A stretch of DNA of 8,984 bases from JBBSDV01 sp038240335 (GCA_038240335.1 JBBSDV010000141.1:1-8984); one strand, 5' to 3'. Shown: positions 1-6,821, counted from the first letter of the stretch. A program made the numbers and translations. Notes: generated by a model from the letters alone, not told the origin.

Positions 1-246
1 ACTCACCTCATGGATGAACGAGGCCTGCGCCGCAAAGTCGGAGGGCTGTCGAAGATAGATTGGCTGGATCGACGTGCCGAAGGGAATCGTCTCGGTGTTG
101 AGAGCGAGCGCCACCGCCAATCCCATTGCATCGCCGAAACTGGGGAGGTAGATGCCGGCAAAGCCGCGCTTCTCGATCTCCTGTGCGAGGGCGATCGTCG
201 ACCGTCGGCGTCCCGGTACCGCCACGAGTGAGAGCGCTGGCTTCAT
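1..246 (-). CDS. Luciferase-like (LLM class) flavin/F420-dependent oxidoreductase, C-terminus missing
   Basis: The first 82 codons of a gene that leaves the window at base 1. The protein begins MKPALSLVAVPGRR, followed by an amphipathic helix and the segment GFAGIYLPS (residues 28-36). Next comes an N-x-T-x-x-I-P-F-G-T segment (about 50-58) and then an R-Q-P-x-x-F-A-x-Q-A helix. This is the start of the bacterial luciferase-like TIM barrel: beta-1, helix 1, the 'GF..+++' strand 2, then the 'T..I..GT' strand 3 that borders the cofactor site. Such enzymes use reduced FMN or coenzyme F420. Which cofactor and substrate apply here cannot be told from this part. The ATG at 246 has a good ribosome site (AGGAG, bases 255-259, 8-base spacing). 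It lies 78 bases after the recQ stop on the same strand and may be the last gene of that transcript or have its own weak promoter. No signal peptide is seen. Confidence 0.8.
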   Translation of the reverse strand, partial: MKPALSLVAVPGRRRSTIALAQEIEKRGFAGIYLPSFGDAMGLAVALALNTETIPFGTSIQPIYLRQPSDFAAQASFIHEVS

Positions 247-260
247 TGGTTGGTCTCCTG

Positions 261-281
261 GATTGGTGATTGGTGACTGGT
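261..281. repeat. Three tandem heptamers GATTGGT/GATTGGT/GACTGGT
   Basis: Three head-to-tail copies of a 7-base unit, the third with one change, in the short gap between recQ and the oxidoreductase gene, just upstream of the latter's ribosome binding site. A related ATTGGTTGGT lies at 245-254. No function is evident. It looks like a simple-sequence expansion in untranslated DNA. Confidence 0.6.
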
Positions 282-299
282 CATCGACATAGGAGCGGC

Positions 300-328
300 G
301 CGATAGCCGTCCGTGCCCGACCGATCAA
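300..328 (-). promoter_or_regulatory. Weak candidate promoter for the luciferase-like gene
   Basis: On the minus strand TTGATC (323-328) and TATCGC (300-305) are separated by exactly 17 bases, overlapping the recQ stop codon. Both hexamers match the sigma70 consensus only partly (4/6 and 3/6). The gene could equally be read through from recQ. Confidence 0.25.
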
Positions 329-2736
329 CTGACGACTGCCGGTTCGATCAACCCGAGCTTCTCCATACGCATGACGATCGAGCTTGGTTGGCGCTCGAGG
401 TCGGCGGCGATATCGTCGGCGCTCTTGCCAGCGCCGGCGAGTTCGCGAACGCGCGCATCTTCATCGTCGCTCCAACGGTCGTACGCACGCGCGTGCGTTG
501 CGCGTACGTGGAGTTGATACTCAGACCAGTTGCGAGCCAACTCGGGCGGCACAATGTCGCGCAGAGCGACGGCCCCATTGGGAGCGGCGTGTTCGCCGTC
601 GACTTCGGTGTCATCCGATTCGTCGCCGGCCGACGCCTGCGCGGCCATGACGGCGAGCAGCTCGGGCGCATATCGCTGCATCTTCTCCGGCTCGATGCAG
701 TCGAGCGACAGTAGGGCGGCGACCGAGTCCGGGTGCCCGTCAGCGATCGCCTGCAATGCCTCATTGCTGCACACGAACCACAACTTCACGCCGTCCGCGA
801 CGGCGCGTCGTCGCCGCCACGCTCGCAGTTCGTCGTAGAGTGACCGCGGGCCGTCGTTCGCGAGGCCGGGCGCGATTGGCGTAGCGCGCGAAGCCTGCGC
901 GGGATGCTCGGCCACGTGGTCGCGCACGACGGCGAGGATCTGGACGCCATAGCGCTGCACCTTGCTGCCCCCCATGCCGTTGATGCGCATCAACTCCTCG
1001 CCCGAGAGCGGACGCGCCTCGGCGATACCGGCAAGCGTCGCGTCATGGCAGATGACGTACGCCGGCACGCCGTCGCCATCGGCGCGCAGTCGCCGCCACT
1101 GCTTCAGCAGTTCGAACAGAATCGCCGCATCGCCCGTCAGCGTCGACGCGGTCGGTCGCGAATCCCGCGCGGGGACACGCAGCGTCGATTGATCCGCCGG
1201 CGGCAGCCGCACGGGGTTCGGCCGCAACTCGTTGATGACGTCGATCGTGCGCTTGGTGATCCGCAGCGTCTGCTTCTCCGGATCGACGGCGAGCACGCCG
1301 GCGGCGACGAACCGGCGCAGCAGCCGTCGCACCCAGTCCTCGCGCCGGTCGCGCATCACTCCATATTGTGGCCGCGACTGCCAGTCGTACTTCCTGATCT
1401 GTGTCGACCCGCTGCCGACAAGATACGCCGCGATGGCGCCGGCGCCGACGGCGAACGGGAGCGAACGGATCGCGGAGAGCGCCTCGCGCACCACGCCCTT
1501 CGATGCCTCTTCGTCGGGCTCGGCGGAAAGCCGGCCCTCCGCGGCGGCGACGCAATTGTCGCACTGGCTGCACCCGCCGAGCTCCTCGGCCTCGTCCTCG
1601 AAATAGGCCAGGATCGAGTCGTGGCGGCAGGCGGAAGTCTCGGCGTACCCGATCATCGCACGCAGCATGTCGCGCCGGCGCAGTCCTTGCTCTTGCGACA
1701 CCTCGGCGTCGTTCGCGATCATCTTGAATCGCCATGCGATGTCTGGATCGGCGATGAGCAGCAGACCGTGCGCCGGTTCGCCGTCCCGGCCGGCGCGCCC
1801 GACCTCCTGGTAATAGGCCTCGACCGACTCCGTGAGCGAGTGGTGGACGACGAGCCGGATATCCGAGCGGTCGATGCCCATGCCGAACGCATTCGTCGCG
1901 GTCACGACGTCGAGCTCGCTCGCCTGGAAGCGCTCCTGGACGCGCGTTCGCTCCGGCCCGGACATGCCGCCATGGTAATGTTCCGCGCGCCAGCCCAGAC
2001 CGCGCAGTGCGAGCGCGATGTCCTCGGCGTTGCGACGGGATGCCGTGTAGACGAGCGCAGTGCCGTTGCCAGCGCGCGGCTTCTCAAGGATGCGCTTCAC
2101 TTCCTCGATGATGCGCTTCTCTTTCATCTTCGGTCCGCTGACCTCCTCGACGGCGAGCCGGAGGTTGTGTCTCGCAAATCCGCGAAGCACCTGGTGCGCA
2201 TCGGGCATGCCGAGCCGCTCGAGGATCTCGCGGCGCACGAGGGGTGTCGCCGTCGCCGTGCAGGCGAGCAGGCGCGGCGGACGCAAGCGCTCGACGAAGT
2301 CCCCGATCTGCAGGTACTCGGGCCGGAAGTCGTGGCCCCACTGGCTGATGCAGTGCGCCTCATCGATCGCGAGCAGAGACAACGGCAGGCGCTGTACGAC
2401 CTCCTCGACGAACTGCTGCGACGCCAGGCGCTCGGGCGCGATGTACAGCAGCTTGATCTTGCCAGCCAGCGTCATGTCGACGCGGCGGCGATTCTCCGCG
2501 GGATCGAGGTTGGCTGCGAGGTACGTCGCTGGCACGCCGCGGGCTGTCAGCGCCGCCACCTGGTCAGCCATTAGCGCGACGAGCGGGGTGATGACGAGCG
2601 CGACTCCCGGCAGATCGACGGCCGGCTGCTGGTAGCAGAGGCTCTTGCCGCCGCCGGTCGGGGCGACGACGAGCACCTGCCGCGGCCCGTTAGTGAGCGC
2701 GTCGATCGCTTCGCGCTGCCAGTCGTAGAGCTGCAT
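325..2736 (-). CDS. recQ: RecQ family ATP-dependent DNA helicase with tandem HRDC domains and a C-terminal SANT-like helix-turn-helix
   Basis: A 3'-5' DNA helicase acting in recombination and stalled-fork repair, 803 residues against about 610 for E. coli RecQ. Visible motifs are motif I APTGGGKS (25-32), motif II DEAH with CISQWGHDFRPEY (125-141), motif III CTATATP (159-165), motif V ATNAFGMGID (280-289) and motif VI QEVGRAGRDG (310-319). The zinc cluster is C370 plus C389-x2-C392-x2-C395. An RQC winged helix follows at about 415-510. A clear HRDC domain spans about 535-608, and a second, more diverged HRDC-like domain about 632-700. After an acidic linker, residues 754-797 (RWSDDEDARVRELAGAGKS onward) look like a SANT/Myb-type helix-turn-helix. 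The start is firm. An in-frame TGA lies two codons upstream, and AGGAGG sits 9 bases before the ATG. That ATG overlaps the stop of the upstream hydrolase (TAATG), so translation is probably coupled. The N-terminus lacks the usual FGY-x-x-FR part of motif 0 but keeps the Q (Q7). Confidence 0.95.
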   Translation of the reverse strand: MQLYDWQREAIDALTNGPRQVLVVAPTGGGKSLCYQQPAVDLPGVALVITPLVALMADQVAALTARGVPATYLAANLDPAENRRRVDMTLAGKIKLLYIAPERLASQQFVEEVVQRLPLSLLAIDEAHCISQWGHDFRPEYLQIGDFVERLRPPRLLACTATATPLVRREILERLGMPDAHQVLRGFARHNLRLAVEEVSGPKMKEKRIIEEVKRILEKPRAGNGTALVYTASRRNAEDIALALRGLGWRAEHYHGGMSGPERTRVQERFQASELDVVTATNAFGMGIDRSDIRLVVHHSLTESVEAYYQEVGRAGRDGEPAHGLLLIADPDIAWRFKMIANDAEVSQEQGLRRRDMLRAMIGYAETSACRHDSILAYFEDEAEELGGCSQCDNCVAAAEGRLSAEPDEEASKGVVREALSAIRSLPFAVGAGAIAAYLVGSGSTQIRKYDWQSRPQYGVMRDRREDWVRRLLRRFVAAGVLAVDPEKQTLRITKRTIDVINELRPNPVRLPPADQSTLRVPARDSRPTASTLTGDAAILFELLKQWRRLRADGDGVPAYVICHDATLAGIAEARPLSGEELMRINGMGGSKVQRYGVQILAVVRDHVAEHPAQASRATPIAPGLANDGPRSLYDELRAWRRRRAVADGVKLWFVCSNEALQAIADGHPDSVAALLSLDCIEPEKMQRYAPELLAVMAAQASAGDESDDTEVDGEHAAPNGAVALRDIVPPELARNWSEYQLHVRATHARAYDRWSDDEDARVRELAGAGKSADDIAADLERQPSSIVMRMEKLGLIEPAVVS
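483..498. repeat. 16-bp perfect palindrome in an alternating purine-pyrimidine tract
   Basis: ACGCACGCGCGTGCGT is its own reverse complement. It lies within 480-510, which alternates purine and pyrimidine throughout except for one phase break at 498/499. It falls in the linker before the C-terminal helix-turn-helix of recQ. Sequences of this kind can form Z-DNA or a cruciform under supercoiling. Here it may simply reflect codon choice for Val-Arg-Ala-Thr-His-Ala-Arg-Ala. Confidence 0.6.
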
Positions 2737-3608
2737 TAATCATCGCCTCCTGCGTTTGGTTCTACGGCCGTCCATGCCGGCTTGCCCGCGGCGTTCACCG
2801 TCATCCGCCCGAGCCCCGGGAAGGGGCAATGCACCGCGATCACGAGTTGCTTCTCGGCGATCGCCTCCATAACGACGGCCTTTTTCGTCTCCATCGCCTC
2901 GATCGGATAAACGTCGAACGAAGATACCCACGGCGCGCGCTCCAGCTGCACCGAGTGCTGGATCATGTCACCGATGTAGATTGCCTTCTCGCCGCCCGAA
3001 GCGAGGATGACGCTCGCGTGATCCGCCGTATGCCCGTGTGTCGGAATGATCGTCACTTCGTCGGTGACGTGCGCCTCACCGTCGATCAGCTCGAGCTGGC
3101 CGTTCGCCTCGAGGGGCAGCATGTTCTCCGGGAGGTATGTCGCGCGCGTCCGTTCGTTCGGATGCGTCGCCGCGTCCCACTCGCCGCGCTGGATCAGGTA
3201 CCGCGCGCGCGGGAACGTCGGCACGTAGGCTCCGTCGGCGTCTTTCCGCGTGTTCCAGCCACAGTGGTCGGCGTGCAGGTGCGTATTGATCACGATGTCG
3301 ACGTCGCCCGGCGTGAGGCCGGCATCACGCAGCTCGTCGAGCAGCGTGCGGCCGTCCGCACGCTCCGTCTGGCCGAGCGGCCGCTCCTTATCCCCGACAC
3401 CAGTCTCAATGAGGATGGTCTTGCCCTGCGACTCAAGGAGCAGCGAATTCAGCCCGATGCCCATCTGGTGGCGCTCGTTGAGCGGGATGCCGAGCCGTTC
3501 CCACATGAGCCTCGGTACGATCCCGAACACCGCACCGGCGTCCTGGTAGTACAGGCCGTCGGAGAGGACGTGCAGATGCAGATTGCCGAGGCGATGGTGG
3601 GCGGGCAC
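2736..3608 (-). CDS. Metallo-beta-lactamase fold hydrolase (AHL-lactonase / methyl parathion hydrolase-like)
   Basis: A 290-residue binuclear metal hydrolase. The ligand set is complete: H110-x-H112-x-D114-H115 within NTHLHADHCGWN, H193 in THGHTADH, the bridging D214 in YIGDMIQHS, and H260 in AVHCPFPGLGRM. The segment 'HSVQLERAPWVSSFDVYP' and the C-terminal 'PFPGLGR' are typical of the branch containing N-acyl-homoserine lactonases and methyl-parathion-hydrolase-like enzymes. The natural substrate cannot be read from the sequence; a lactone or ester is likely. No signal peptide, so cytoplasmic. The start is GTG at 3608: an in-frame TAG lies 24 bases upstream and no ATG precedes residue 49. 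The ribosome site is a modest GAGG only 4 bases away. A strong promoter precedes it, and its stop overlaps the recQ start by one base, so it leads a hydrolase-recQ transcript. Confidence 0.93.
   Translation of the reverse strand: MPAHHRLGNLHLHVLSDGLYYQDAGAVFGIVPRLMWERLGIPLNERHQMGIGLNSLLLESQGKTILIETGVGDKERPLGQTERADGRTLLDELRDAGLTPGDVDIVINTHLHADHCGWNTRKDADGAYVPTFPRARYLIQRGEWDAATHPNERTRATYLPENMLPLEANGQLELIDGEAHVTDEVTIIPTHGHTADHASVILASGGEKAIYIGDMIQHSVQLERAPWVSSFDVYPIEAMETKKAVVMEAIAEKQLVIAVHCPFPGLGRMTVNAAGKPAWTAVEPNAGGDD
2746..2751 (-). promoter_or_regulatory. Strong ribosome binding site of recQ inside the hydrolase gene
   Basis: AGGAGG on the minus strand, 9 bases before the recQ ATG and within the last codons of the hydrolase gene. 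With the TAATG stop/start overlap it fixes the recQ start and supports translational coupling. Confidence 0.8.
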
Positions 3609-3641
3609 GCGACCTCGTTTCAGTAGAACCTATGTGCGATT

Positions 3642-3670
3642 ACCATACTTCGCCTGAAGGCGGCCGTCAA
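3642..3670 (-). promoter_or_regulatory. Sigma70-type promoter of the hydrolase-recQ transcript
   Basis: On the minus strand TTGACG (3665-3670) and TATGGT (3642-3647) are separated by exactly 17 bases. The -35 matches TTGACA in five of six positions and the -10 keeps T1, A2, T3 and T6. Transcription would begin near 3635, giving a leader of about 27 bases before the GTG at 3608. Confidence 0.6.
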
Positions 3671-3681
3671 CGAGACAGAAC

Positions 3682-3703
3682 GTCATTGGCACCTGCGAAT
3701 GAC
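3682..3703. promoter_or_regulatory. Candidate operator GTCATT-N10-AATGAC between divergent promoters
   Basis: A perfect 6-base inverted repeat with a 10-base spacer (centres 16 bp apart, roughly one and a half helical turns). It lies 11 bp upstream of the hydrolase -35 and about 20 bp upstream of the poor -35 region of dprA. The placement suits a dimeric regulator acting on both genes. No regulator gene is present in the window. Confidence 0.3.
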
Positions 3704-3715
3704 TGCGCTGTTCCG

Positions 3716-3732
3716 GTTGCCTCTGGCGCAAC
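3716..3732. promoter_or_regulatory. Short inverted repeat GTTGC-N7-GCAAC over the dprA -35 region
   Basis: A perfect 5-base inverted repeat directly overlapping where the dprA -35 contact should be (3723-3728, CTGGCG, a poor match). It could be a regulator site that compensates for the weak -35. At this length chance is a real alternative. Confidence 0.2.
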
Positions 3733-3746
3733 GACATACGCGGTCC

Positions 3747-3752
3747 TATACT
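3747..3752 (+). promoter_or_regulatory. -10 element of an apparently leaderless dprA transcript
   Basis: TATACT (5/6 to TATAAT) ends 8 bases before the dprA ATG, so the expected transcription start falls on or within two bases of that ATG. No Shine-Dalgarno-like sequence precedes the ATG (CTCACGCTCA). No good -35 is present at 16-18 bases; the nearest TTG hexamer (TTGCCT, 3717-3722) is 24 bases away. Confidence 0.5.
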
Positions 3753-3760
3753 CACGCTCA

Positions 3761-4876
3761 ATGAACGATGTAGAACGTACGTACTGGATAGCGTTTGCCG
3801 GCATCTCCCGCATCGGTCGTGTGCGCGCGCAGCAGCTTGAAGAGCATTTCGGGACCCTTGCGTCCGCATGGCGCGCGTCAGCGGGCGAACTCAAGGCGTC
3901 CGGCCTCGACTCCAATGTCGTTTCGGCAATCGTCGTTGCTCGCGACGCGACCGATCTCGACGCCGAGATGGAGCGCATGTCGCGGCACGGTGTGCACGCG
4001 ATCACTTGGCACGACGACGAGTATCCGAAGCAGCTCCGTGAGATCTATGACAAGCCGCCGGTGCTCTTCGTTCGCGGCACGATTACGCCCGCCGACGAGT
4101 GGGGCGTCGCCGTCGTCGGTACGCGGCGCGTAACCGTGTATGGCCGGCAGGTCGCCGAGGAGATGTCGACGGGCCTCGCCGCCAACCGCGTGACGGTCGT
4201 CAGCGGCCTCGCCCGCGGCGTCGATGCGGTTGCGCATCGTGCTGCCTTAGCAGCTGGTGGCCGAACGATTGCCGTGATGGCGTGCGGTCTCGATCGCGTC
4301 TACCCGCCCGAGCACAAGCGTCTCGCCGACGAGATCGTCGAGCGCGGCGCCGTAATCAGCGAATACGCCATTGGCACCGAACCGCGCGGCAACTTCTTTC
4401 CTCGGCGCAATCGGATCTTGAGTGGCATGTCGCTCGGCGTCCTCGTTGTCGAGGGCGACATCAAGAGCGGCGCGCTGATCACGGCGCGGTTCGCGCTCGA
4501 GCAGAACCGTGAGGTCTTCGCCGTGCCTGGCCCGATCTATTCGCCGGGATCGCGCGGTACCAACAAGTTGATCCAGGATGGCGAAGCGAAGCTCACCCTC
4601 GAGGTGCAGGATGTGCTGGCTGAGCTGAATCTCAGCATGGCGTCGCACCAGATCGAGATGGCCGAACTCGTGCCGGCCGACGCGACGGAGAGCGTGCTGC
4701 TCGGGCATCTGAGCGCGCAGCCGGTGCACATCGACGACGTTCGGCGCGAGTGCGGCCTGCCGATCGCCGCCGTCACCAGCACGCTCGCCATGCTCGAGCT
4801 CAAAGGCCTCGTCCGCCAGGTCGGCCGTATGAACTACGTCCGCACCCGCGAAGCCGTCGGCACGAACGTGCGATAG
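3761..4876 (+). CDS. dprA: DNA processing protein DprA
   Basis: A 371-residue DprA/Smf protein. It binds single-stranded DNA and loads RecA onto it during natural transformation, and many non-competent bacteria carry it too. Residues 1-60 form the N-terminal helix-hairpin-helix-like part (YWIAFAGISRIGRVRAQQL). Residues about 80-290 form the Rossmann-like core: VVGTR (118-122), SGLARGVDAVAH (148-159), FPRRNRILSG (213-222), SGALITARFALEQNREVFAVPG from 236 to 257, and GTNKLIQDG (266-274). Residues about 305-362 form the C-terminal winged helix (LLGHLSAQPVHIDDV...LAMLELKGLV). The frame stays open for 43 codons upstream to an ATG at 3632, but that stretch does not resemble DprA and would contain the promoter. 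MNDVERTYWIAF is therefore taken as the start. It is divergent from the hydrolase gene and converges on ctaB. Confidence 0.95.
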   Translation: MNDVERTYWIAFAGISRIGRVRAQQLEEHFGTLASAWRASAGELKASGLDSNVVSAIVVARDATDLDAEMERMSRHGVHAITWHDDEYPKQLREIYDKPPVLFVRGTITPADEWGVAVVGTRRVTVYGRQVAEEMSTGLAANRVTVVSGLARGVDAVAHRAALAAGGRTIAVMACGLDRVYPPEHKRLADEIVERGAVISEYAIGTEPRGNFFPRRNRILSGMSLGVLVVEGDIKSGALITARFALEQNREVFAVPGPIYSPGSRGTNKLIQDGEAKLTLEVQDVLAELNLSMASHQIEMAELVPADATESVLLGHLSAQPVHIDDVRRECGLPIAAVTSTLAMLELKGLVRQVGRMNYVRTREAVGTNVR

Positions 4877-4881
4877 CGGTC

Positions 4882-4914
4882 GGAGTCGGAGCCGGCGTTG
4901 CCGGTCTGGACTCC
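4882..4914. terminator. Two-tier hairpin between convergent dprA and ctaB
   Basis: The outer arms GGAGTC (4882-4887) and GACTCC (4909-4914) enclose a tight inner stem CCGGC-GTT-GCCGG (4892-4904), with a small internal loop in which an AG/CT pair can also form. It begins 5 bases after the dprA stop. Being an inverted repeat it would work for both converging transcripts. There is no U-tract on either side, so it is not a classical intrinsic terminator. A second, looser inverted repeat, CGAAGC/GCTTCG (4920-4925, 4948-4953), follows. Confidence 0.4.
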
Positions 4915-4977
4915 CCGCACGAAGCACGCGCTGAGACGGTGGTAGACGCTTCGCCCGGTAGCTAGCGAGCGGCAGGT

Positions 4978-5889
4978 TTACCCGAGGATCAACTGATCCG
5001 CCGCCACGGCGAGGAAGATCAGCGCGAGATAGTAGATCGAGACTTTGAAGACGCCCATCGCCGCGCCTGGACGCTCATCGTTTCGAAGGAGCCAGGTCTG
5101 CCGGACGAAGAGGACGCCGAGGACGAGCGCGGCCGTCACGTAGATCCAGCCGACCGTTCCCGTGGCATAGAGCAACAGTGAGACCGGCACGAGGATGACC
5201 GCGTACCAGAACATCTGCGCCTTCGTGTTGGCGAGCGTCGCGACGACGGGCAGCATCGGTACGTCGGCCCGGGCATAGTCGTCCTTGTACTTGATCGCCA
5301 GCGCCCAGAAATGCGGCGGCGTCCAGAAGAAGACGATCGCGAAGAGCACGAGCGCCGGCAGGCCGATGTCGCCGGTCACGGCGGCCCATCCGACGAGCGG
5401 CGGGAACGCGCCGGCCGCGCCACCGATGACAATGTTTTGCGGCGTCGTCCGCTTCAGCCACATGGTGTAGATGAAGACGTAGAACGCCGTCGCCGAGATC
5501 GCGAGCACCGCCGCGAGCAGGTTCGACGTCGCCGCCAGCAGCGCGAAGGCGATAACCTCGAGCGCCAAAGCAAAGACGAGCGCATGGAGCGGCTCCATCT
5601 TGCCCAGCGGCAGCGGCCGGCCTTGCGTGCGGTGCATCTTTTCGTCGATGTCGCGGTCCAGGTAACAGTTGATCGCGTTGGCACCGCCCGCGGCGAGCGT
5701 CCCGCCCAGCACGGTCGCGACGATGAGCCAGAGCGACGGCATGCCCTTGTTTGCGAGGACCATCGCGGGCACGGTCGTGATCAGCAGCAGCGAGATGATC
5801 CGCGGCTTCGTAAGCGCGACGTAGGCACCGACCGTGTCGCGCAGGGTAACCGCAGGACGACGCCGAATCGCTGCTTCTATCGTGCCCAT
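4978..5889 (-). CDS. ctaB: Protoheme IX farnesyltransferase (heme O synthase)
   Basis: An integral membrane UbiA-family prenyltransferase of 303 residues, normal length. It adds the hydroxyethylfarnesyl group to heme B, giving heme O, the substrate of CtaA. The first aspartate-rich motif is N74-C-Y-L-D78-R-D80-I-D82, followed by the family hallmark MHRTQGRPLP (85-94). The second is in the cytoplasmic loop KYKDDYARADVPMLPV (200-215), preceded by FFWTPPHFWALA (187-198). TKPRIISLLL (27-36) marks the first of about eight or nine hydrophobic helices. The ATG at 5889 lies 13 bases inside the end of ctaA, with no good ribosome site of its own, so translation probably depends on ctaA being read through. 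The short charged N-terminus (RRRP) is followed directly by helix 1. It is the last gene of its transcript and faces dprA. Confidence 0.96.
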   Translation of the reverse strand: MGTIEAAIRRRPAVTLRDTVGAYVALTKPRIISLLLITTVPAMVLANKGMPSLWLIVATVLGGTLAAGGANAINCYLDRDIDEKMHRTQGRPLPLGKMEPLHALVFALALEVIAFALLAATSNLLAAVLAISATAFYVFIYTMWLKRTTPQNIVIGGAAGAFPPLVGWAAVTGDIGLPALVLFAIVFFWTPPHFWALAIKYKDDYARADVPMLPVVATLANTKAQMFWYAVILVPVSLLLYATGTVGWIYVTAALVLGVLFVRQTWLLRNDERPGAAMGVFKVSIYYLALIFLAVAADQLILG

Positions 5890-6821
5890 TCAGCCGCTTT
5901 CTCGCGACGCGATTCGCGTTCCACCAACGACGTTCGCCCCGGCAAGTAGTACGCGAGCGCGCTGATCGCGACTAACATGCACCAGAGCAGGCTCGCGAGC
6001 GACAGGTGAGCGACGACGACACCGGCGGCGAGGTCGGTCCAGATGTTAGCTGCGCCGAGCAGCGCTTGGGCGATGTACGCGACGCCGGCGGCAACCGCGA
6101 GCGCGAGCAGCACCGGCTGTGCGCGCCGCTCCTCGAATGCCTCGTAGATGAGGCCGAGGATCATCACGCCAAGCACGCCGGCGACAAGGCGGTGCAGGTA
6201 GTGGAGGCCGGCCGCGCTATCGCCGCCGGGCACGAGCTTGCCGTTGCAAAGCGGCCAGCCGCTGCAGGCAAGCGCCGCATCCGTGCCGCTGATGTACGAC
6301 CCGAGGACGAGCGTCAGGAATTCAACCGCAGCCGTCGCGATCGCCAGCCTCGTGAACGTGCGATCCGACGCACGCGCTATAACGCCGACTCCGCGCGAGC
6401 GCATCAGCGAGACCGTGAGTGTGACGATGCAGACTCCCATGAAGGTCATCGCCGTGCCGAGGTGTGCCGCTACGATCTCGGACGGTAGTTCCTTCTTGAC
6501 CGTGATGCCGCCGAGGATGATTTGGGCGAGCAGGAGGACGCCCGCCGAGAATGCGAGCCAGAACACGAGCTTGTTGCGCCGTTCAGATTTGAACGTGAAG
6601 AACGTCACGCCGAGGAACAGGAATCCGACGATGGTCGCCGCCGTTCGATGCGAGAATTCGATAAGGGTGTGTTTGTCGGTGCTCGGAAAGAGCTTGCCGT
6701 GACAGGTTGGCCAGTCAGGACAGCCGAGACCGGAATCCGTGGCACGCACCGTCCCGCCGATCACAACGAGGATGAAGGTGGCGGCGATCGTGACGAGCAA
6801 GAGGCGCTGGAACCAGGTCAT
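5877..6821 (-). CDS. ctaA: Heme A synthase (COX15/CtaA family)
   Basis: A 314-residue, eight-helix membrane enzyme that oxidises the C8 methyl of heme O to a formyl, making heme A. It shows the internal duplication of the family. Each half has a heme-ligand histidine pair, H58 (in EFSHR, with catalytic-type E55) and H120, then H210 and H272. Each half also has an extracytoplasmic cysteine pair, C34/C40 (GCPDWPTCHG) and C186/C192 (CSGWPLCNG). All key residues are present, as in the four-cysteine Bacillus type. The start is ATG at 6821 (MTWFQRLLLVT), which runs straight into helix 1. The frame stays open 48 codons further to an ATG at 6965, but that stretch is polar and Arg/Pro-rich and unlike CtaA. 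Ribosome site weak (GAGG about 13 bases away). Gene order ctaA-ctaB, overlapping by 13 bases, is typical of Gram-positive and Chloroflexota-type genomes. Confidence 0.95.
   Translation of the reverse strand: MTWFQRLLLVTIAATFILVVIGGTVRATDSGLGCPDWPTCHGKLFPSTDKHTLIEFSHRTAATIVGFLFLGVTFFTFKSERRNKLVFWLAFSAGVLLLAQIILGGITVKKELPSEIVAAHLGTAMTFMGVCIVTLTVSLMRSRGVGVIARASDRTFTRLAIATAAVEFLTLVLGSYISGTDAALACSGWPLCNGKLVPGGDSAAGLHYLHRLVAGVLGVMILGLIYEAFEERRAQPVLLALAVAAGVAYIAQALLGAANIWTDLAAGVVVAHLSLASLLWCMLVAISALAYYLPGRTSLVERESRREKAAEWAR

Noticed and set aside
743..750. GCGATCGC as the cyanobacterial HIP1 repeat, implying a cyanobacterium
   Set aside because: Five copies in 9 kb is suggestive, but GAT/ATC and GCG codons are common here and no gene points to cyanobacteria.
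904..2574. A 556-codon open frame on the plus strand opposite recQ
   Set aside because: It is a shadow of the GC-rich recQ frame. Its product is Arg/Asp/His-rich without any recognisable fold, while the opposite strand encodes a fully motif-complete RecQ.
3632..3760. Longer dprA start at ATG 3632
   Set aside because: The 43 added residues do not resemble DprA, and the stretch contains the -10 element and part of the divergent promoter. Family alignment starts at MNDVERTYWIAF.
4882..4914. Calling the dprA/ctaB hairpin a classical intrinsic terminator
   Set aside because: No U-tract follows on either strand. It was kept only as a moderate-confidence hairpin-type terminator.
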